Source: Plantago ovata
Lineage: Eukaryota; Streptophyta; Magnoliopsida; Lamiales; Plantaginaceae
Direction of reading: 5' to 3'
Assembly (NCBI GenBank): GCA_028274465.1
Contig: CM051458.1
Location: forward strand, 28,780,692 to 28,844,691
Length of the DNA stretch: 64,000 nucleotides
This document shows, piece after piece, positions 10,348-21,349 of this stretch (position 1 is its first letter; each line of letters begins with the position of its first letter). Under the pieces are notes generated by a model. It was not told the origin of the DNA and searched no databases. It saw nothing but the letters and a program-made list of their open reading frames with translations. A program made the translations under genes and the position numbers.

Positions 10348-12665
10348 TGATGACACTTAGACTGCAGCATCATCAACTAACCCCATCCCTAAGAGAAAAG
10401 GAAAAATAACACAAGAAAGAAAACACTGGCTCGCAAGTCAGTTCCAGTTGTCCATGATCTTTCAGATGATACTCCAGGAGTTGCTGATACACAAGATCTA
10501 GTAGATTTGATGAAGTGGTTACTGAAACCTACTTCAGCAATGTTGAAGTGTTTGCAGAAGCCTTCAACAATCAACTTAATGTTGATACATATGCTGATAC
10601 AAGACAACAAAGCAATGGAAACGAAATTCCTGCCTCAATGCCAGATATCTACATTGTAGATAATCTAGATGCTGAAAAGATGGTTGCTGACCAAGCAACT
10701 CATCAAGTTGCTGAAATCGCAGTTACTGAGACTGTGATTGCTGAAGAACCAGTTGCTGAGACTGCAATGGTTCAAGTCCCAGAAATTGCTGAAACACCAC
10801 AAGGGACATTATTCGACGACGCATCTCGTGATGCTGAGAATACTGGACCTAGTTCACTGAAAACGTCCATTGACAAAATTCAGCTGGTGCTGATAGAACT
10901 GAGCCAGCAAATGGAATTGGAGATTGAAGACACCTCCAACAAATAAGTAGATGTTTTCATGACCAGTAGTGAACTCGAAGGTCAAGATGTCTCTGCTCAA
11001 CTTGTCATTTCAGAGACAAGGGAGATTGCTGAATCTGCACAGCTTTCTCAGATAGAGCAAGAAAAGAAGTCTGCTGAAGAACGAGTCCCCGATGTTGAAG
11101 AAACTGTCATTGCTGAAAGGACTGAGTCACCACCTGCCCTTCTTCAGCAGGTAGTTAACTCAACCATAAGCAAAACTTCACTATCCGAAACTCATTATTT
11201 TGCTAATATAATGATTTCTTTACAGACTTCTCAAGATACAAGTCAGAAGGTTGCTGAAACTTCTGCACCAGAATCCACACCTCCTGTTCAGCAGGTAGAT
11301 GAAGTTTTTGGTAATTCAACTAAGTTTGAAAACTTAGTGCTTGTATCTAACTTAAAATTATTTCAGGATGAACAATTCAAGGATGCTTCTCAAGCTCCTG
11401 AAGCAATGGAAATAGTACCAGCACAAACAAGTGTGCAACATGAGCTTGCTGAATCTCAGCAGGTAAATCATGTTCCATCTTTTGACTCTAAAACTATTCT
11501 CCAAAACTTTCTTGAACTCAATTTTATTCTTTTTCAGTCTCAAAAGGAGACCAATACTGAAGTGGTTCACATCACTGAAGATCTGAAAGTAAGTTCATAG
11601 GAACTTTACTCGGGCTTGAAGAAAACTACCTTGACCAGAGTTGCTAAGTCTGTCAGCAACTGGCAAAGGTACAGAAGAATGGATTTTTCTGATCTTCACC
11701 TTCATCTGTCCAATGAGAAAAAGCGACTTTCTCTGCTGAAACTCGAGACATTTGGGCACTCAATACTTCCAGAAGAGTTGACATATTCTCAGCTCATGAG
11801 CTCAAGTCTGATTGGTCTAATCAGAGAGAATATGAAAACTAAATTCAAGAGTGCCTCTCCAGCTGAACAAGTTGTGATGCTCAAGGGTTCCTTTGTACCC
11901 GTTGTGGCTGATCCCCACAAAATCAATGAAGTAGAGGAACCATCTTGAGTTGGTCATATTGACGGACGATGATGAAGAAGAAGAGGATGAGAACATTCCT
12001 AAAGATCCAAGTGATGATGAAGGAAAAGATTCTAAGGACAAAACGGATGACGATGATGATAATCAAGGTCCTAGTCCTGATGTTGGTGGACTTAAACTGA
12101 CAGTTGCTGAGACTGAACGTCATGATACTGAAAATCAGCAAGCTGATCACACACCAAGCCAGCAACAAGAATCCAATCCTGCTCCTGCTGAGACAAGTAC
12201 TCCAACAACTGAACAAGTTGCTGAAACTGAAGAAGAGTACGCCAAAAAGCGTGCTGAAATGAAGTTAGGCAAGAGTAAGCTTTCTGATGCCGAGTTATCT
12301 TTACTCGATGCCAAGGTCACTGAACCAAACCTTGATGATGAAGAAATGGATGAAGTTTATCAAAGAGAACTTCAAAACAGTCTACAGATTCATGCAAGGC
12401 ATACGCAGAATCTTAACATTGCTCAATCTTCAGGAGTGAAGCATACGGAAGTCCCCTCCCTTCCACTTACTACTGGTGAAACTCCAGTTATTGAGTCTCA
12501 AGCGTTGCCCTCAGCAACCACTCAATCAAAAGTTACTACTGGTGAAACTCCAGTTGTTGAGTCTCAAGCGTTGCCCTCAGCAACCACTCAACCGAAAGGG
12601 AATGAAGCTGCAGATTTAGGAACCAAGGTTTCTGGCCTTGATGAATCTGATGACGAAGAAGATCT
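10348..12665 (+). pseudogene. Decayed middle of the env-like ORF of element A, low-complexity Ala-Glu rich
   Basis: The same gene continues after a frameshift. The segments 10515-10946, 10959-11600 and 11616-11948 share one frame and are split only by single stops. 11950-12665 is in another frame. The protein is acidic and dominated by VAET, AEE and QQ repeats, with Ser/Thr/Pro. An Asp/Glu run lies near 12000-12060, and a 69-bp tandem duplication (TTGETPVxESQALPSATTQ) near 12470-12600. The Ala-Glu repeats come from the DNA word TTGCTGA, which also fills the noncoding parts of A. Element G2 inserts at 12670. No catalytic motif is visible and the function is unknown. Confidence 0.65.
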
Positions 12666-12670
12666 CTCAG

Positions 12671-13922
12671 TGATGAATGTGTATTTTACACTTTCATTCG
12701 AGTCTTTTTCACCTATTTTAGCTATCATCTATGTTAATTTAGCTATATTTTAGTACAGTTTATTAGAATAGTGTCACGTTTCCCTTTAGATTTTATTTTA
12801 CAGGTTTTGGTTGAAATTCGAGGATTTTCGGGCAATTATATTGAAGTTGACAAGGAATTGGTGTTCCAGAAGCCTATTTGGAGTATCTGAAGGTTTCCGG
12901 ATAGGATTTGAAGTCTAGGGGCCGAATCTGGAGGTTAGAAGGCTACTAGAAGTCAGAAACCGAGTCCGAAAAGGTGAAGAAATCCAAAAACGCGTCGAAA
13001 ACGCGGAATTCCGCGAGAAAAAGTCTGGGGCGAACCGCCCCGTAGTTTTTTGGGGCCTATATATAGTGCTCAGATTTTCTCCGAAAATCATATCTTTCCA
13101 ACCCTACTTTCTCACCTCTCTCTATAGTTTTAGGTAGGAACTTCCCGGGGCTTGTCCTGGGAGTTCCATAGCTTAGGGGATACTTTTTTATAGCAGATTG
13201 GAGCGCGTAGGATCGCAATCATCCGGAGATTGACAACCTTCGGTAACTTTGTATCTTACAGTTTTTATCTACTTATTTTATTCTTCTTTCAATATGTTTT
13301 CTTCTATGATTGCTATTGATTGCATGCCTATTATGAGTAGCTAAACTTATCGTTGGTGGTAGTATGTGAATTCTTAGCGAGGGAAGATAATCATGCTAAT
13401 GGCTATATTGCGCATTATACTCCGTGTCATTGCTTTATTTCGTTGATCAGTTGCAACCAAAATTCTCGTATGTTGTATTGATTATTATGCACGCATAGAC
13501 ACTAGTCGACCATCAGACCAATTATCTTCGTAGTGTTGAATAATTACGGAACACATCAGGACAATCGTTGTTGACTAGTCAGACCAAATTATCTTCGTAG
13601 TGCTTAATACTTGCAACAGGACACAAGATTGATTCAAAGATCTCTATGCAAGACCGAGGAATTTATGCATGATTATCGACCCATTATGTTAAGAAGGACC
13701 ATACTATCACCAATCTCCATTATCTGCTTGAAAACCCCTATTGCTTTCTATCTGCTGTTTTATATTCTCTTGTTAAATAGATAAAGCTAGTTATAGTCCT
13801 GAGAGAACGACACTCGAGTCATTCTACTACTACACTACGGTTTTCGTTGTAGTTGTAGATTGCCTTTGGCTAAATTACAAATTTATTTGCTGAATCGAGA
13901 CCTGACAAATCTCCGTTCATCA
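12671..13922 (+). repeat. 5' LTR of G2
   Basis: 1252 bases, TGATGAA...TTCATCA. It carries a TATA box at 13058-13066 and, just before it, a GC-rich inverted repeat GGGGC/GCCCC (13026-13040) that may form a hairpin at the promoter. In the 3' copy the right arm is mutated (GACCC). Confidence 0.94.
13058..13066 (+). promoter_or_regulatory. TATA box of the G2 5' LTR
   Basis: TATATATAG lies 387 bases into the LTR and recurs at 17318-17326 in the 3' LTR. A CTCTCTCTATAG stretch about 55 bases downstream may contain the transcription start. Confidence 0.65.
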
Positions 13923-13925
13923 AAT

Positions 13926-13943
13926 TGGCGCCGTTGCCGGGGA
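13926..13943 (+). promoter_or_regulatory. Primer binding site of G2, tRNA-Asp
   Basis: TGGCGCCGTTGCCGGGGA is the exact complement of the 3' end of plant cytosolic tRNA-Asp(GTC) with its CCA. It lies three bases after the LTR end. Use of tRNA-Asp is typical of the Athila group. Confidence 0.92.
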
Positions 13944-14175
13944 CTATACTCCTTTTTTCTGTTTAATTTGTTTATATTTACAGCTTTAGATTCCTAATTC
14001 TCCTAGTTTTAGTTTTCCTTTTCAATCTCTCTCTGATACTGCTTTCCTAGTCTGTTTCTAATTTCCCTTTCCTAGCCTTAGTAGTATTCGATATCTAGAT
14101 TTATTCTCGATTTTTCGAAATTTCTAATGAGGCTAATTTTTAGTTTTGAGTTACTCTTACTACAGACATACAAGT

Positions 14176-14217
14176 ATGATGTCCATGCGCGCTCGCATGA
14201 CACCCCAATTCTCGTAG
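14176..14217 (+). other. Short in-frame leader ORF before gag of G2
   Basis: An ATG at 14176 opens 13 codons and stops at TAG (14215-14217) in the same frame as the gag that follows from 14218. The junction reads CTCGTAG-GTGAGG, which also resembles a 3' splice site set directly against a 5' splice site. G1 has the same arrangement at 33677-33727. Confidence 0.6.
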
Positions 14218-14936
14218 GTGAGGAGAGGATCTTCCATATACCTGGAAGACGAGTTAAGGAGGTATGAGGTGACGGAGTCCATGGTGAGGTACTTACCGAG
14301 GTACGAAGATGGAGTAGGGATGGACCCATGGAGTTTCATTCGATCCTATGAGGAGGAAATAGAAAGAATTCCAGCAGAAGGGTTTACTAAGGACCAATTA
14401 TGCAGGAAACTATTTTCTTTTGCTCTTGGGTATGAGCCGAGACGTTGGATTGCAAGGTTTGAACAGGATTGCTGAAAACTTGGGGCCAAGTAGTAGAGGA
14501 GTTCTTGGCGCGATTCATGCCTTATCATGAGACAATTGCCTTACATGATAGGATCCAATATTTCGAGCAAGGAGAGTATGAGCAGTTTTGTGACGCCTAC
14601 GAACGTTTTGAGATGTATAAACGTGAGTGCCCCCATCACCGTTTCGAAGATGGGGAGTTGATTTGGTGCTTCGTTGGTGGACTTCGTGAAGAGGAACGAC
14701 TTAGAGTGGATCAGTTGAGCGGCGGTCTGGGAGAATGTACGGTCGACGAGGCAGAAGAAGTCCTCCGTAAGTACGCCAGAGGTTCAACACAATCCGATGA
14801 GGTCATACCAATTCACATCACCGCAAAGGAAGTAGATCGAGGTGAAGCAGGAAGCTCATCCGAGGAGTATTTGAAACCGAAGAAATCAGTGAGGAAGATG
14901 CACATGCCGAGCAAGTTGAAGATGACCTTCGTATAG
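14218..14936 (+). pseudogene. gag: gag of G2 (Retrotrans_gag-like), one frameshift
   Basis: Two overlapping frames (14218-14475 and 14469-14936) make one gag. The first has the capsid start (DPWSFIRSYEEEIERI, FSFALGYEPRRWIARFE). A one- or two-base change near 14470 shifts to the second, with TWGQVVEEFLARFMPY, QGEYEQFCDAYERFEMYKRECPHH and FVGGLREEERLRVDQLSGG. The Trp/Phe-spaced helices and the order 'large capsid helix, TW..F...F..., Q...E....A..RF' match the Ty3/gypsy capsid family. Gag would form the particle that packages element RNA. No zinc knuckle is visible before the stop at 14936. No ATG begins the main frame; the only upstream in-frame ATG is followed by a stop. Confidence 0.8.
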
Positions 14937-15496
14937 CAAAAGTTGTTGAAGAAGTTGAAGTAACTGAGCATCTTACGGAAGAATTCAGCTTGTTGAATTG
15001 TGCTGAAGTAGAAGAGGTTCGAGAACTTGAAGAGGAGAAAGGATTGGAAAGCGACGCCCCTGGAGGTGGGGGGCGAGTCGCCCAGCATGGGGGGAGAACC
15101 GCCTCCCATGACCAGTGAGCTGGACGACCCCAGCTCCCCTGTTTCTTTACTCCCAGACATTCGCATCAACCCAAACCACTTCCTTCCGTTACTACTGAGG
15201 TTCTTAAGTACAAAGAGGTGAATCTACTCCTCCGAGGTGGAAAGCCTGACAAGCAAGATACACAGGAGCCACCACTAAACAAGCACCTCGATGAAGTCAA
15301 AGTGAATGTCCTCCTATTGATGAAGTCCTTATTGGATATGCCTTCAAAGCAAACCAGTCCATTCACCATGGTGAGATCTTTGAGGCTTCCTAGGTCTCTT
15401 TGCTACATCGGACCAAGAGAATGGCGGCCACCGTGGGGAGATACTCTTGAGTCCATTCTTGAATACTCAGCCGACCGAGGCCAAACCGTTCGGTAA
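14937..15496 (+). pseudogene. Degraded post-gag coding remnants of G2
   Basis: Weak open stretches (15027-15221 and 15218-15496) carry phrases such as LPDIRINPNHFLP and PSKQTSPFTMVRSLRLPRSLCYIG. The DNA is unlike the AT-rich spacer that follows and may be the decayed C-terminal part of the gag polyprotein. I cannot assign a domain. Confidence 0.4.
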
Positions 15497-16028
15497 CATC
15501 TAGTATCACTTTTTATTTACTCATTCTCTTTTGCTAGGGACTAGCTTAAGTTTCATGAGGGGGATGGGATGTGAACCATGATGTTAAGTATTGTTTGGCT
15601 TTGTGATGTTGAGTAGGATAGTCTTGTTTTTTTTAATTGCATTTGCACGTTTACTGCTTTCCTAGGATAGTCCTGCATGTTTTATAGGGAGTTTATTGCC
15701 GAATTTTTGAACTTTTTTATTGGGTAAATCAACTAGCTATGCCATTAATCGTATGCTTCATCTCTATAAATTTGTTTGAGGTTTTCTCGCTTGGCTTGTC
15801 ACATTTATGTATTGCACTTAGTTGAGCTTGGTAGTCTCGACATCACTTAGTGGTGTTTTCTCTACTGCGGTTCACGAAGGCCTTTATAATAGGATGATGC
15901 ATGTTAGGGTCTTATGGTTGTTTTCCCAAGTAATTATGTACCTAAGAGGCAACAAGTCTTCACCATGCTTTGAGATTGCTAAATGCCTAGGAAGGAGGTA
16001 GTGTGAGGTTGTGTGATCCTTTGTTTAT

Positions 16029-16050
16029 AACCTATTCTTCCGAATAGGTT
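16029..16050 (+). repeat. Hairpin, 9-bp stem, in the 3' module of G2
   Basis: Arms AACCTATTC and GAATAGGTT enclose a 4-base loop (TTCC) and are followed by TGGGGAGG. A second copy at 16140-16161 has loop TTTC and one arm mismatch. G1 has three further copies. Confidence 0.8.
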
Positions 16051-16911
16051 TGGGGAGGGGTTACACCATCATAGACTTGTTTCTGTTTTCATTTTCGTAT
16101 TGTGAGTTTATTTTTCCTTTTTCGTAAATTTTTTACTCCAACCTATTCTTTCGAATATGTTTGGGGAAGTCGTGTGAGTCAATTTGTTTCTCTCTTTGTT
16201 ATGCTACTGCTGGCTAGAAAAAAATTCGATAAAAAAAGAGAAAGAAAATTTCCAGAAAAAAGAGAAAAAGAAAAAAATAATCTGGAAAAGAAAAGAAAAA
16301 CACCCCAAAAAAGCAAAGAAGGGTCCAAAAAGAAAGCCAAATAGCAGTTTAGCAAAGTGTTGAGTCTTTTCTATTTTTGTAAAGTTCGTAATCGTGATTT
16401 TCTATTTTTGTCTTGAGTGTCATCTGTTCTAGACCACCCTCGTCCTGCCATTCAGGAAGTGGTGAATAGCTTAAGACTTTACTTGAGAGATGGGTAGAAT
16501 AGGGGAGTGTTATCTTTTATAGGGAACCCTCCTTCGTTTGATGAGAGCCAGTACTGGTTCGACCTCTTTTGAGGAAAAGTCTTAACATGGTGGAACAGCA
16601 GTAAGTCCTCAGTTTCATAGGCACGGGGCAACCATTCGTATCTTAGCATGCTTCATTACGTCGTCACTGACTAGGTCCAGGTAGAGAATGTTACGAGAGA
16701 CTATTTTGTCTTGACATAAGTGCTTATGTGGATGTGTATAAGTCAATCGAGGTATTCATCAACCTATATTCATGCTTTGATTTATATGGTTTTTGTTCAT
16801 ATGTTATTTGATAGATTCAGTAGATTAGTTCATTTTATTTGGCATGAAACTCCATTTTGTGTCTTGCATGTTTTTTGTATTAGAGTCTAGCTTAGTTGCT
16901 GAGGACAAGCA

Positions 16912-16930
16912 AAGGTTCGGTTTGGGAGTT
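16912..16930 (+). promoter_or_regulatory. Polypurine tract of G2
   Basis: AAAGGTTCGGTTTGGGAGTT directly precedes the TGATGAA start of the 3' LTR, the site expected for plus-strand DNA priming. Confidence 0.75.
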
Positions 16931-18181
16931 TGATGAATGTGTATTTTACACTTTCATTCGAGTCTTTTTCACCTATTTTAGCTATCCTCTATGTTAATTT
17001 AGATATATTTTAGTACATTTTATTAGAATAGTGTCACGTTTCCCTTTAGATTTTATTTTACAGGTTTTGGTTGAAATTCGAGGATTTTCGGGCAATTATA
17101 TTGAATTTGACAAAGAATTGGTGTTCCCGAAGCCTATTTGGAGTATCTGAAGGTTTTCAGATAGGATTTGAAGTCTAGGGGCCGAATCTGGAGGTTAGAA
17201 GGCTACTAGAAGTCAGAAACCGAGTCCGAAAAGGGGAAGAAATCCAAAAACGCGTCGAAAACGCGGAATTCCGCGAGAAAAAGTCTGGGGCGAACCGACC
17301 CGTAGTTTTTCGGGGCCTATATATAGTGCTCAGTTTTTCTCCGAAAATCATATGTTTCCAAGCCTACTTCTCACCTCTCTCTATAGTATTAGGTAGGAAC
17401 TTCCCGGGGCTTGTCCTGGGAGTTCCATAGCTTAGGGGATACTTTTTTATAGCAGATTGGAGCGCGTAGGATCGCAATCATCCGGAGATTGACAACCTTC
17501 GGTAACTTTGTATCTTACAGTTTTTATCTACTTATTTTATTCTTCTTTCAATATGTTTTCTTCTATGATTGCTATTGATTGCATGCCTATTATGAGTAGC
17601 TAAACTTATCGTTGGTGGTAGTATGTGAATTCTTAGCGAGGGAAGATAATCATGCTAATGGCTATATCGCGCATTATACTCCGTGTCATTGCTTTATTTC
17701 GTTGATCAGTTGCAACCAAATTCTCGTATGTTGTATTGATTATTATGCACGCATTGGACACTAGTCGACCATCAGACCAATTATCTTCGTAGTGTTGAAT
17801 AATTACGGAACACATTAGGACAATCGTTGTTGACTAGTCAGACCAAATTATCTTCGTAGTGCTTAATACTTGCAACATGACACAAGATTGATTCAAAGAT
17901 CTCTATGCAAGACCGAGGAATTTATGCATGATTATCGACCCATTATGTTAAGAAGGACCATACTATCACCAATCTCCATTATCTGCTTGAAAACCCCTAT
18001 TGCTTTCTATCTGCTATTTTATATTCTCTTGTTAAATAGATAAAGCTAGTTATAGTCCTGAGAGAACGACACTCGAGTCATTCTACTACTACACTACGGT
18101 TTTCGTTGTAGTTGTGGATTGCCTTTGGCTAAATTACAAATTTATTTGCTGAATCGAGACCTGACAAATCTCCGTTCATCA
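16931..18181 (+). repeat. 3' LTR of G2
   Basis: 1251 bases, a near copy of 12671-13922, ending TTCATCA and followed by the TSD CTCAG. Confidence 0.95.
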
Positions 18182-18186
18182 CTCAG

Positions 18187-18671
18187 CAAATGAAGAAGAT
18201 TAAACAAAGAAAGCTGAACCCACAGTACGTGGTTACAATTCCTCCTCTTGATGATGAAAATGATGTAGGAGATGACATAAGATGCCATTTGCTGACCAAA
18301 GATGATCAATTCGCTACTGAGCTTAAAGTTTATTCCGTAACTCCTTTAGTGCCGTTTCCACATGTGGAGGATTTTACTCCAAGAATTTGGCACTAATGGA
18401 AGTCCACAAAGCCTGCAAAGAAGAAGACGATGCACTGCTTGCTGAGAGTCCGCTTGACATCGGCAAAATACTGGCTACTGTGCTGAAACGCACTACTTCT
18501 CTTACCATAGCTCAGAAAGACATAAGTCTACATCATAAAAGCTATGAAGAAGATGTCAGTCAAGCACTCAAACTGGCAAAGACTGCATTGAAAAAGGCTC
18601 AGACTTTCATTGAAGAAAAAGTCGAAAATGAGCGCAGACATGAGGAAAATTTGGTGAGTATAAAACAATAA
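18187..18671 (+). pseudogene. Env-like ORF of element A resumes after G2
   Basis: After the TSD the gene continues: KQRKLNPQYVVTIPPL in one frame (to 18396), then a shift to LLAESPLDIGKILATVLKRTTSL (18387-18671). The second piece is helical and charged, ending in a coiled-coil-like KAQTFIEEKVENERRHEEN. A stop at 18669 follows. The frames on the two sides of G2 do not match, so at least one indel separates them. Confidence 0.65.
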
Positions 18672-19454
18672 TTGTCTAAGATGACCGCTGATCAGCAGGC
18701 AATTATTCTTAAGTACAATAGCCTAAGCACTCTTGCTGAAAATTGAATGAGTTCTTCTCTCTGCACATTACTCCAATGATGCAATCCATGTCTAAGGGGG
18801 AAGATAAACAAAGAAAATCTTCAAGAAAGAAAACCCCTGCTGAAGCGCCATTGACAATAGAACCTCTTGCTGAAAGAGAGCAAAGTTCTAAAAGACAGCT
18901 GAAACAGATTCTGAGTTGAATCCAACAAATCCGAACAGGAGAAGAACATCTGCTTAAACTCAAGAATACTATCATACTAAGAGTCATCAAGATCTGAATG
19001 AAGATGATGATGATGACAATCAGACAATAGCTCAAGCTATAAGAGCTAGACCAATCACAACCCTAACTCCGTCTGGCCATCAAAGCATTTCTCTTCTGAC
19101 TCAAGATCTTCAGCAAGAGATCAAGAAAATGCAAAGTCAAGAAGAAGAAGGCAAAGACAGGAAGAAAAGAGGCTAGCCAGCATTGCCATTGGCTCCGGCA
19201 TTGATTATACAAAGACCAGCAATGAGGAAACAACTCAAAATGTGATCAGAAATGTTCATGGTTGCTGGATCTTAGAGCTGGAAGATGTATTGGCAAATGA
19301 TTTCTTTCCAACTGCTGTACTGAGTCAAATGTACACTTGGATTGAATTGAAGGTGAAAGAAACGAAAGGGATCCTCCTCCCTACCCAAGAAACATTGCTG
19401 GGAGATGGCTGAATCTGGAAGTTTTGGTAAAGAAGAACATCTATTGGCAAGCAA
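18672..19454 (+). pseudogene. Env-like ORF of element A, heavily frameshifted stretch
   Basis: No frame stays open for long, but protein-like phrases keep appearing (SSLCTLLQ, KGEDKQRKSSRKKTPAEAP, MQSQEEEGKDRKKR). TTGCTGA words and Lys/Glu codons continue as in the flanks. It is decayed coding sequence of the same gene. Confidence 0.5.
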
Positions 19455-19865
19455 ATGAAGCAAGAGCCCGATTTATTCAAACCAATTGATGTTGCTTATT
19501 ACTCTGACCCTTTAACCAAGAAGTCAAAGAAGAAATATGGCTTGATTCCTTATGAGTATTTCTATCTCACTGCCAAGGATCAAGAAGAAGATCTTCTCTG
19601 GTTAAGGAAGATTCATGCTAACAAGGGAATTTCAGATACACAACTTCTCCATGCCAACAATTGGGGCATGCACTTGTGGGTGTTGCACTACAAAGAAATG
19701 AATGGTGAAAACCATCGTTATACCGCCTGCAAGAACGTAAGGATCATTCAGCTCGAAATCCGTAAGCTACTTGAAGATTACGAAAAGGACTGTGTTGAAT
19801 TTTCTGCGCTTGCTGAGAAAAGTGTAAGGGAGATTCTGAGAAAATCTTCTGCTGGAAGAGCTTAA
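19455..19865 (+). pseudogene. C-terminal part of the env-like ORF of element A
   Basis: An open frame of 136 codons ends at TAA 19863-19865. It has a compact domain rich in aromatic residues (DVAYYSDPLTKKSKKKYGLIPYEYFYLTAK, ANNWGMHLWVLHYKEMNG), then a helical tail (IRKLLEDYEKDCVEFSALAEKSVREI). This is better preserved than the low-complexity middle and looks like a folded C-terminal domain. Only 246 bases separate its stop from the PPT, so it is the last gene of the element. Confidence 0.65.
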
Positions 19866-20125
19866 GTCCCTTGTAAAAGCTTTGTTTAGTTTTGTTTGCT
19901 GATTTTGTAGTTATCTCTGAACTTTCTTGTAAACTTACTGAAAGATAACTATCAGCAATAAAGCTGTTGACTCTTATTGGTTTTTGGTTATGCAATCTAC
20001 TTATGCTTACTATTTTATTATTCAAGTATGCTTGCATTAATCAACTGATTTATTCAACATCAGAAACCTCTAAAGGGTAACAATTAATTTAGCCATGGAT
20101 TGCTAACATCAAAAAGGGGGAAATT
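19866..20125 (+). other. 3' untranslated region and polypurine tract of element A
   Basis: AT-rich sequence without a gene. It ends with the tract AAAAAGGGGGAAATT (20111-20125), immediately before the LTR start TGTGAGGAAAC. Confidence 0.75.
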
Positions 20126-21349
20126 TGTGAGGAAACTTGTAATTTTGATGAGCAATTAACCATGCTAAATTAAGGAAATTCCAGTAACTAGTACTCTTAA
20201 GGTCCATAGGAATTTAGAATTTTAAGGACATTGTAAAAGAGGAACGTTTGCGGAAGACTTAGAGTAGGTGCTAGATAGGTGTTTTAACCGCTTATGATGT
20301 ATCTTGTTTTCTGAAAAGATAAACAACCTATTGAAGCATTGTCTGATGATGTACTTTGTTTACATAAACAAACTATTGAAGCATTAGAACCTTTCAGAAA
20401 CTTGAAGAATTCGAAGACTAAAGACTAAAGAAGATTCTGAAGATGGTATCTACAAAGGCACATGTTGCTCAGAAAGTGGAAACTTCAGCAACAACTTGCA
20501 TAAGTGAAAATCTAAACGACAGAGTAGGTTGTGCTTCTGAAACTGAGACTGGCCACTTGCTGAAAAACATATGTGACCTCCTTGCTGAAAGTACTTGCAT
20601 TTGCGCTCCAACGTTCGTATTTGAATTTCATTCAAATGAACATTAAATGCAAAACATGCACGCGAAGGACATGAAGACTAGAAGACAAATAAAGGACACT
20701 GTTGAAAGTACAAAAGCAAGATAGTGACACTTAAGGAACAAAGCCTTAGAATTTGAAATTCAAACGGTTCCCTTGATTCACTATAAATAGAGGTCATCCG
20801 GCAAAGAGTTGAACTGTGTCAACAACGTGATCAAACTCTCACTTGTGCTTAAACTCACATACCCTTCAAACACTCTTTACTGCCATTGATCCGTTCCAGG
20901 ACTTAAAGCTTGAAAAAGCTACTTGTGAAGAAGTAGAACATACACGACTAAGAAATTAGTTAAGTGTTCTTTCTTTCGAACAAGAACAAGTCTTGACACC
21001 AGAAACAATCAAACTTGTTTACTGCAAAGTATTCAAAGTTTGTGTTTCTTAGAATACTTGTTGTAGCTGAATAAGTTATAATCAAGTTATTTCATCCCAA
21101 ACCTCTCTAACTGAAAATACCCCTTTCAGGCCTGAAATTCAGGGGAACTTAATCAAGCATAGTGTTGCTGATTATAAGTCCCAAGTTTGGTGGAGAACAA
21201 GGTTAGTTCTCTAGTTAGGCTGGAACCGAAGCAATGTGCTTTGGTTTCTGTTGAATCGCTCTAGATAGGTGTTGTAAGGAACCTCAAACTTATCTGAGTG
21301 GATTTAGTCCTAGAAAGGACAAAGTGGATTAGTTGAGAGATTAAGATAC
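20126..21349 (+). repeat. 3' LTR of element A, first part
   Basis: Starts TGTGAGGAAAC after the PPT. A good TATA box lies at 20781-20790. The last five bases (GATAC) are the target duplication of element H; the LTR continues at 46843. The first 145 bases match the reverse complement of 47405-47549, so element C belongs to the same LTR family. Confidence 0.85.
20781..20790 (+). promoter_or_regulatory. TATA box in the LTR of element A
   Basis: CTATAAATAG followed by AGG is a textbook plant TATA box, 656 bases into the LTR. Transcription would start near 20815. Confidence 0.7.

Larger units (their letters stand above)
15500..16930 (+). other. Conserved noncoding 3' module of G2
   Basis: This gene-free stretch aligns by eye along its length with 39060-40545 of G1: the AGTAGTCTCGACATCAC block, the CCTAGGAAGGAGGTAGTGTGAGG block, two hairpins (16029-16050, 16140-16161), a poly-purine AAAAGAAA region (16216-16345), the ACCCTCCTTCGTTTGATGAGAGCC block (about 16525) and the final GAGGACAAGCAAAGGTT purine tract. 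The gag genes of G1 and G2 are not alignable by eye, so this region is better kept than the coding part. Confidence 0.8.
12671..18181 (+). mobile_element. G2: complete gag-only non-autonomous Ty3/gypsy element
   Basis: Both LTRs (12671-13922 and 16931-18181) start TGATGAA and end TTCATCA. The 5-bp target duplication CTCAG is perfect at 12666-12670 and 18182-18186. A tRNA-Asp primer site follows the 5' LTR and a purine tract precedes the 3' LTR. The interior of 3.0 kb has a gag gene and then a long noncoding region, with no protease, RT or integrase that I can find. This is the plan of a terminal-repeat element with gag only, moved by enzymes supplied in trans. The two LTRs differ by scattered substitutions and one-base indels, so the insertion is not very recent. 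Confidence 0.93.

Noticed and set aside
13026..13040. GGGGC/GCCCC inverted repeat of the G2 LTR as a rho-independent terminator
   Set aside because: It lies just before a TATA box in a plant LTR; the bacterial terminator model does not apply.
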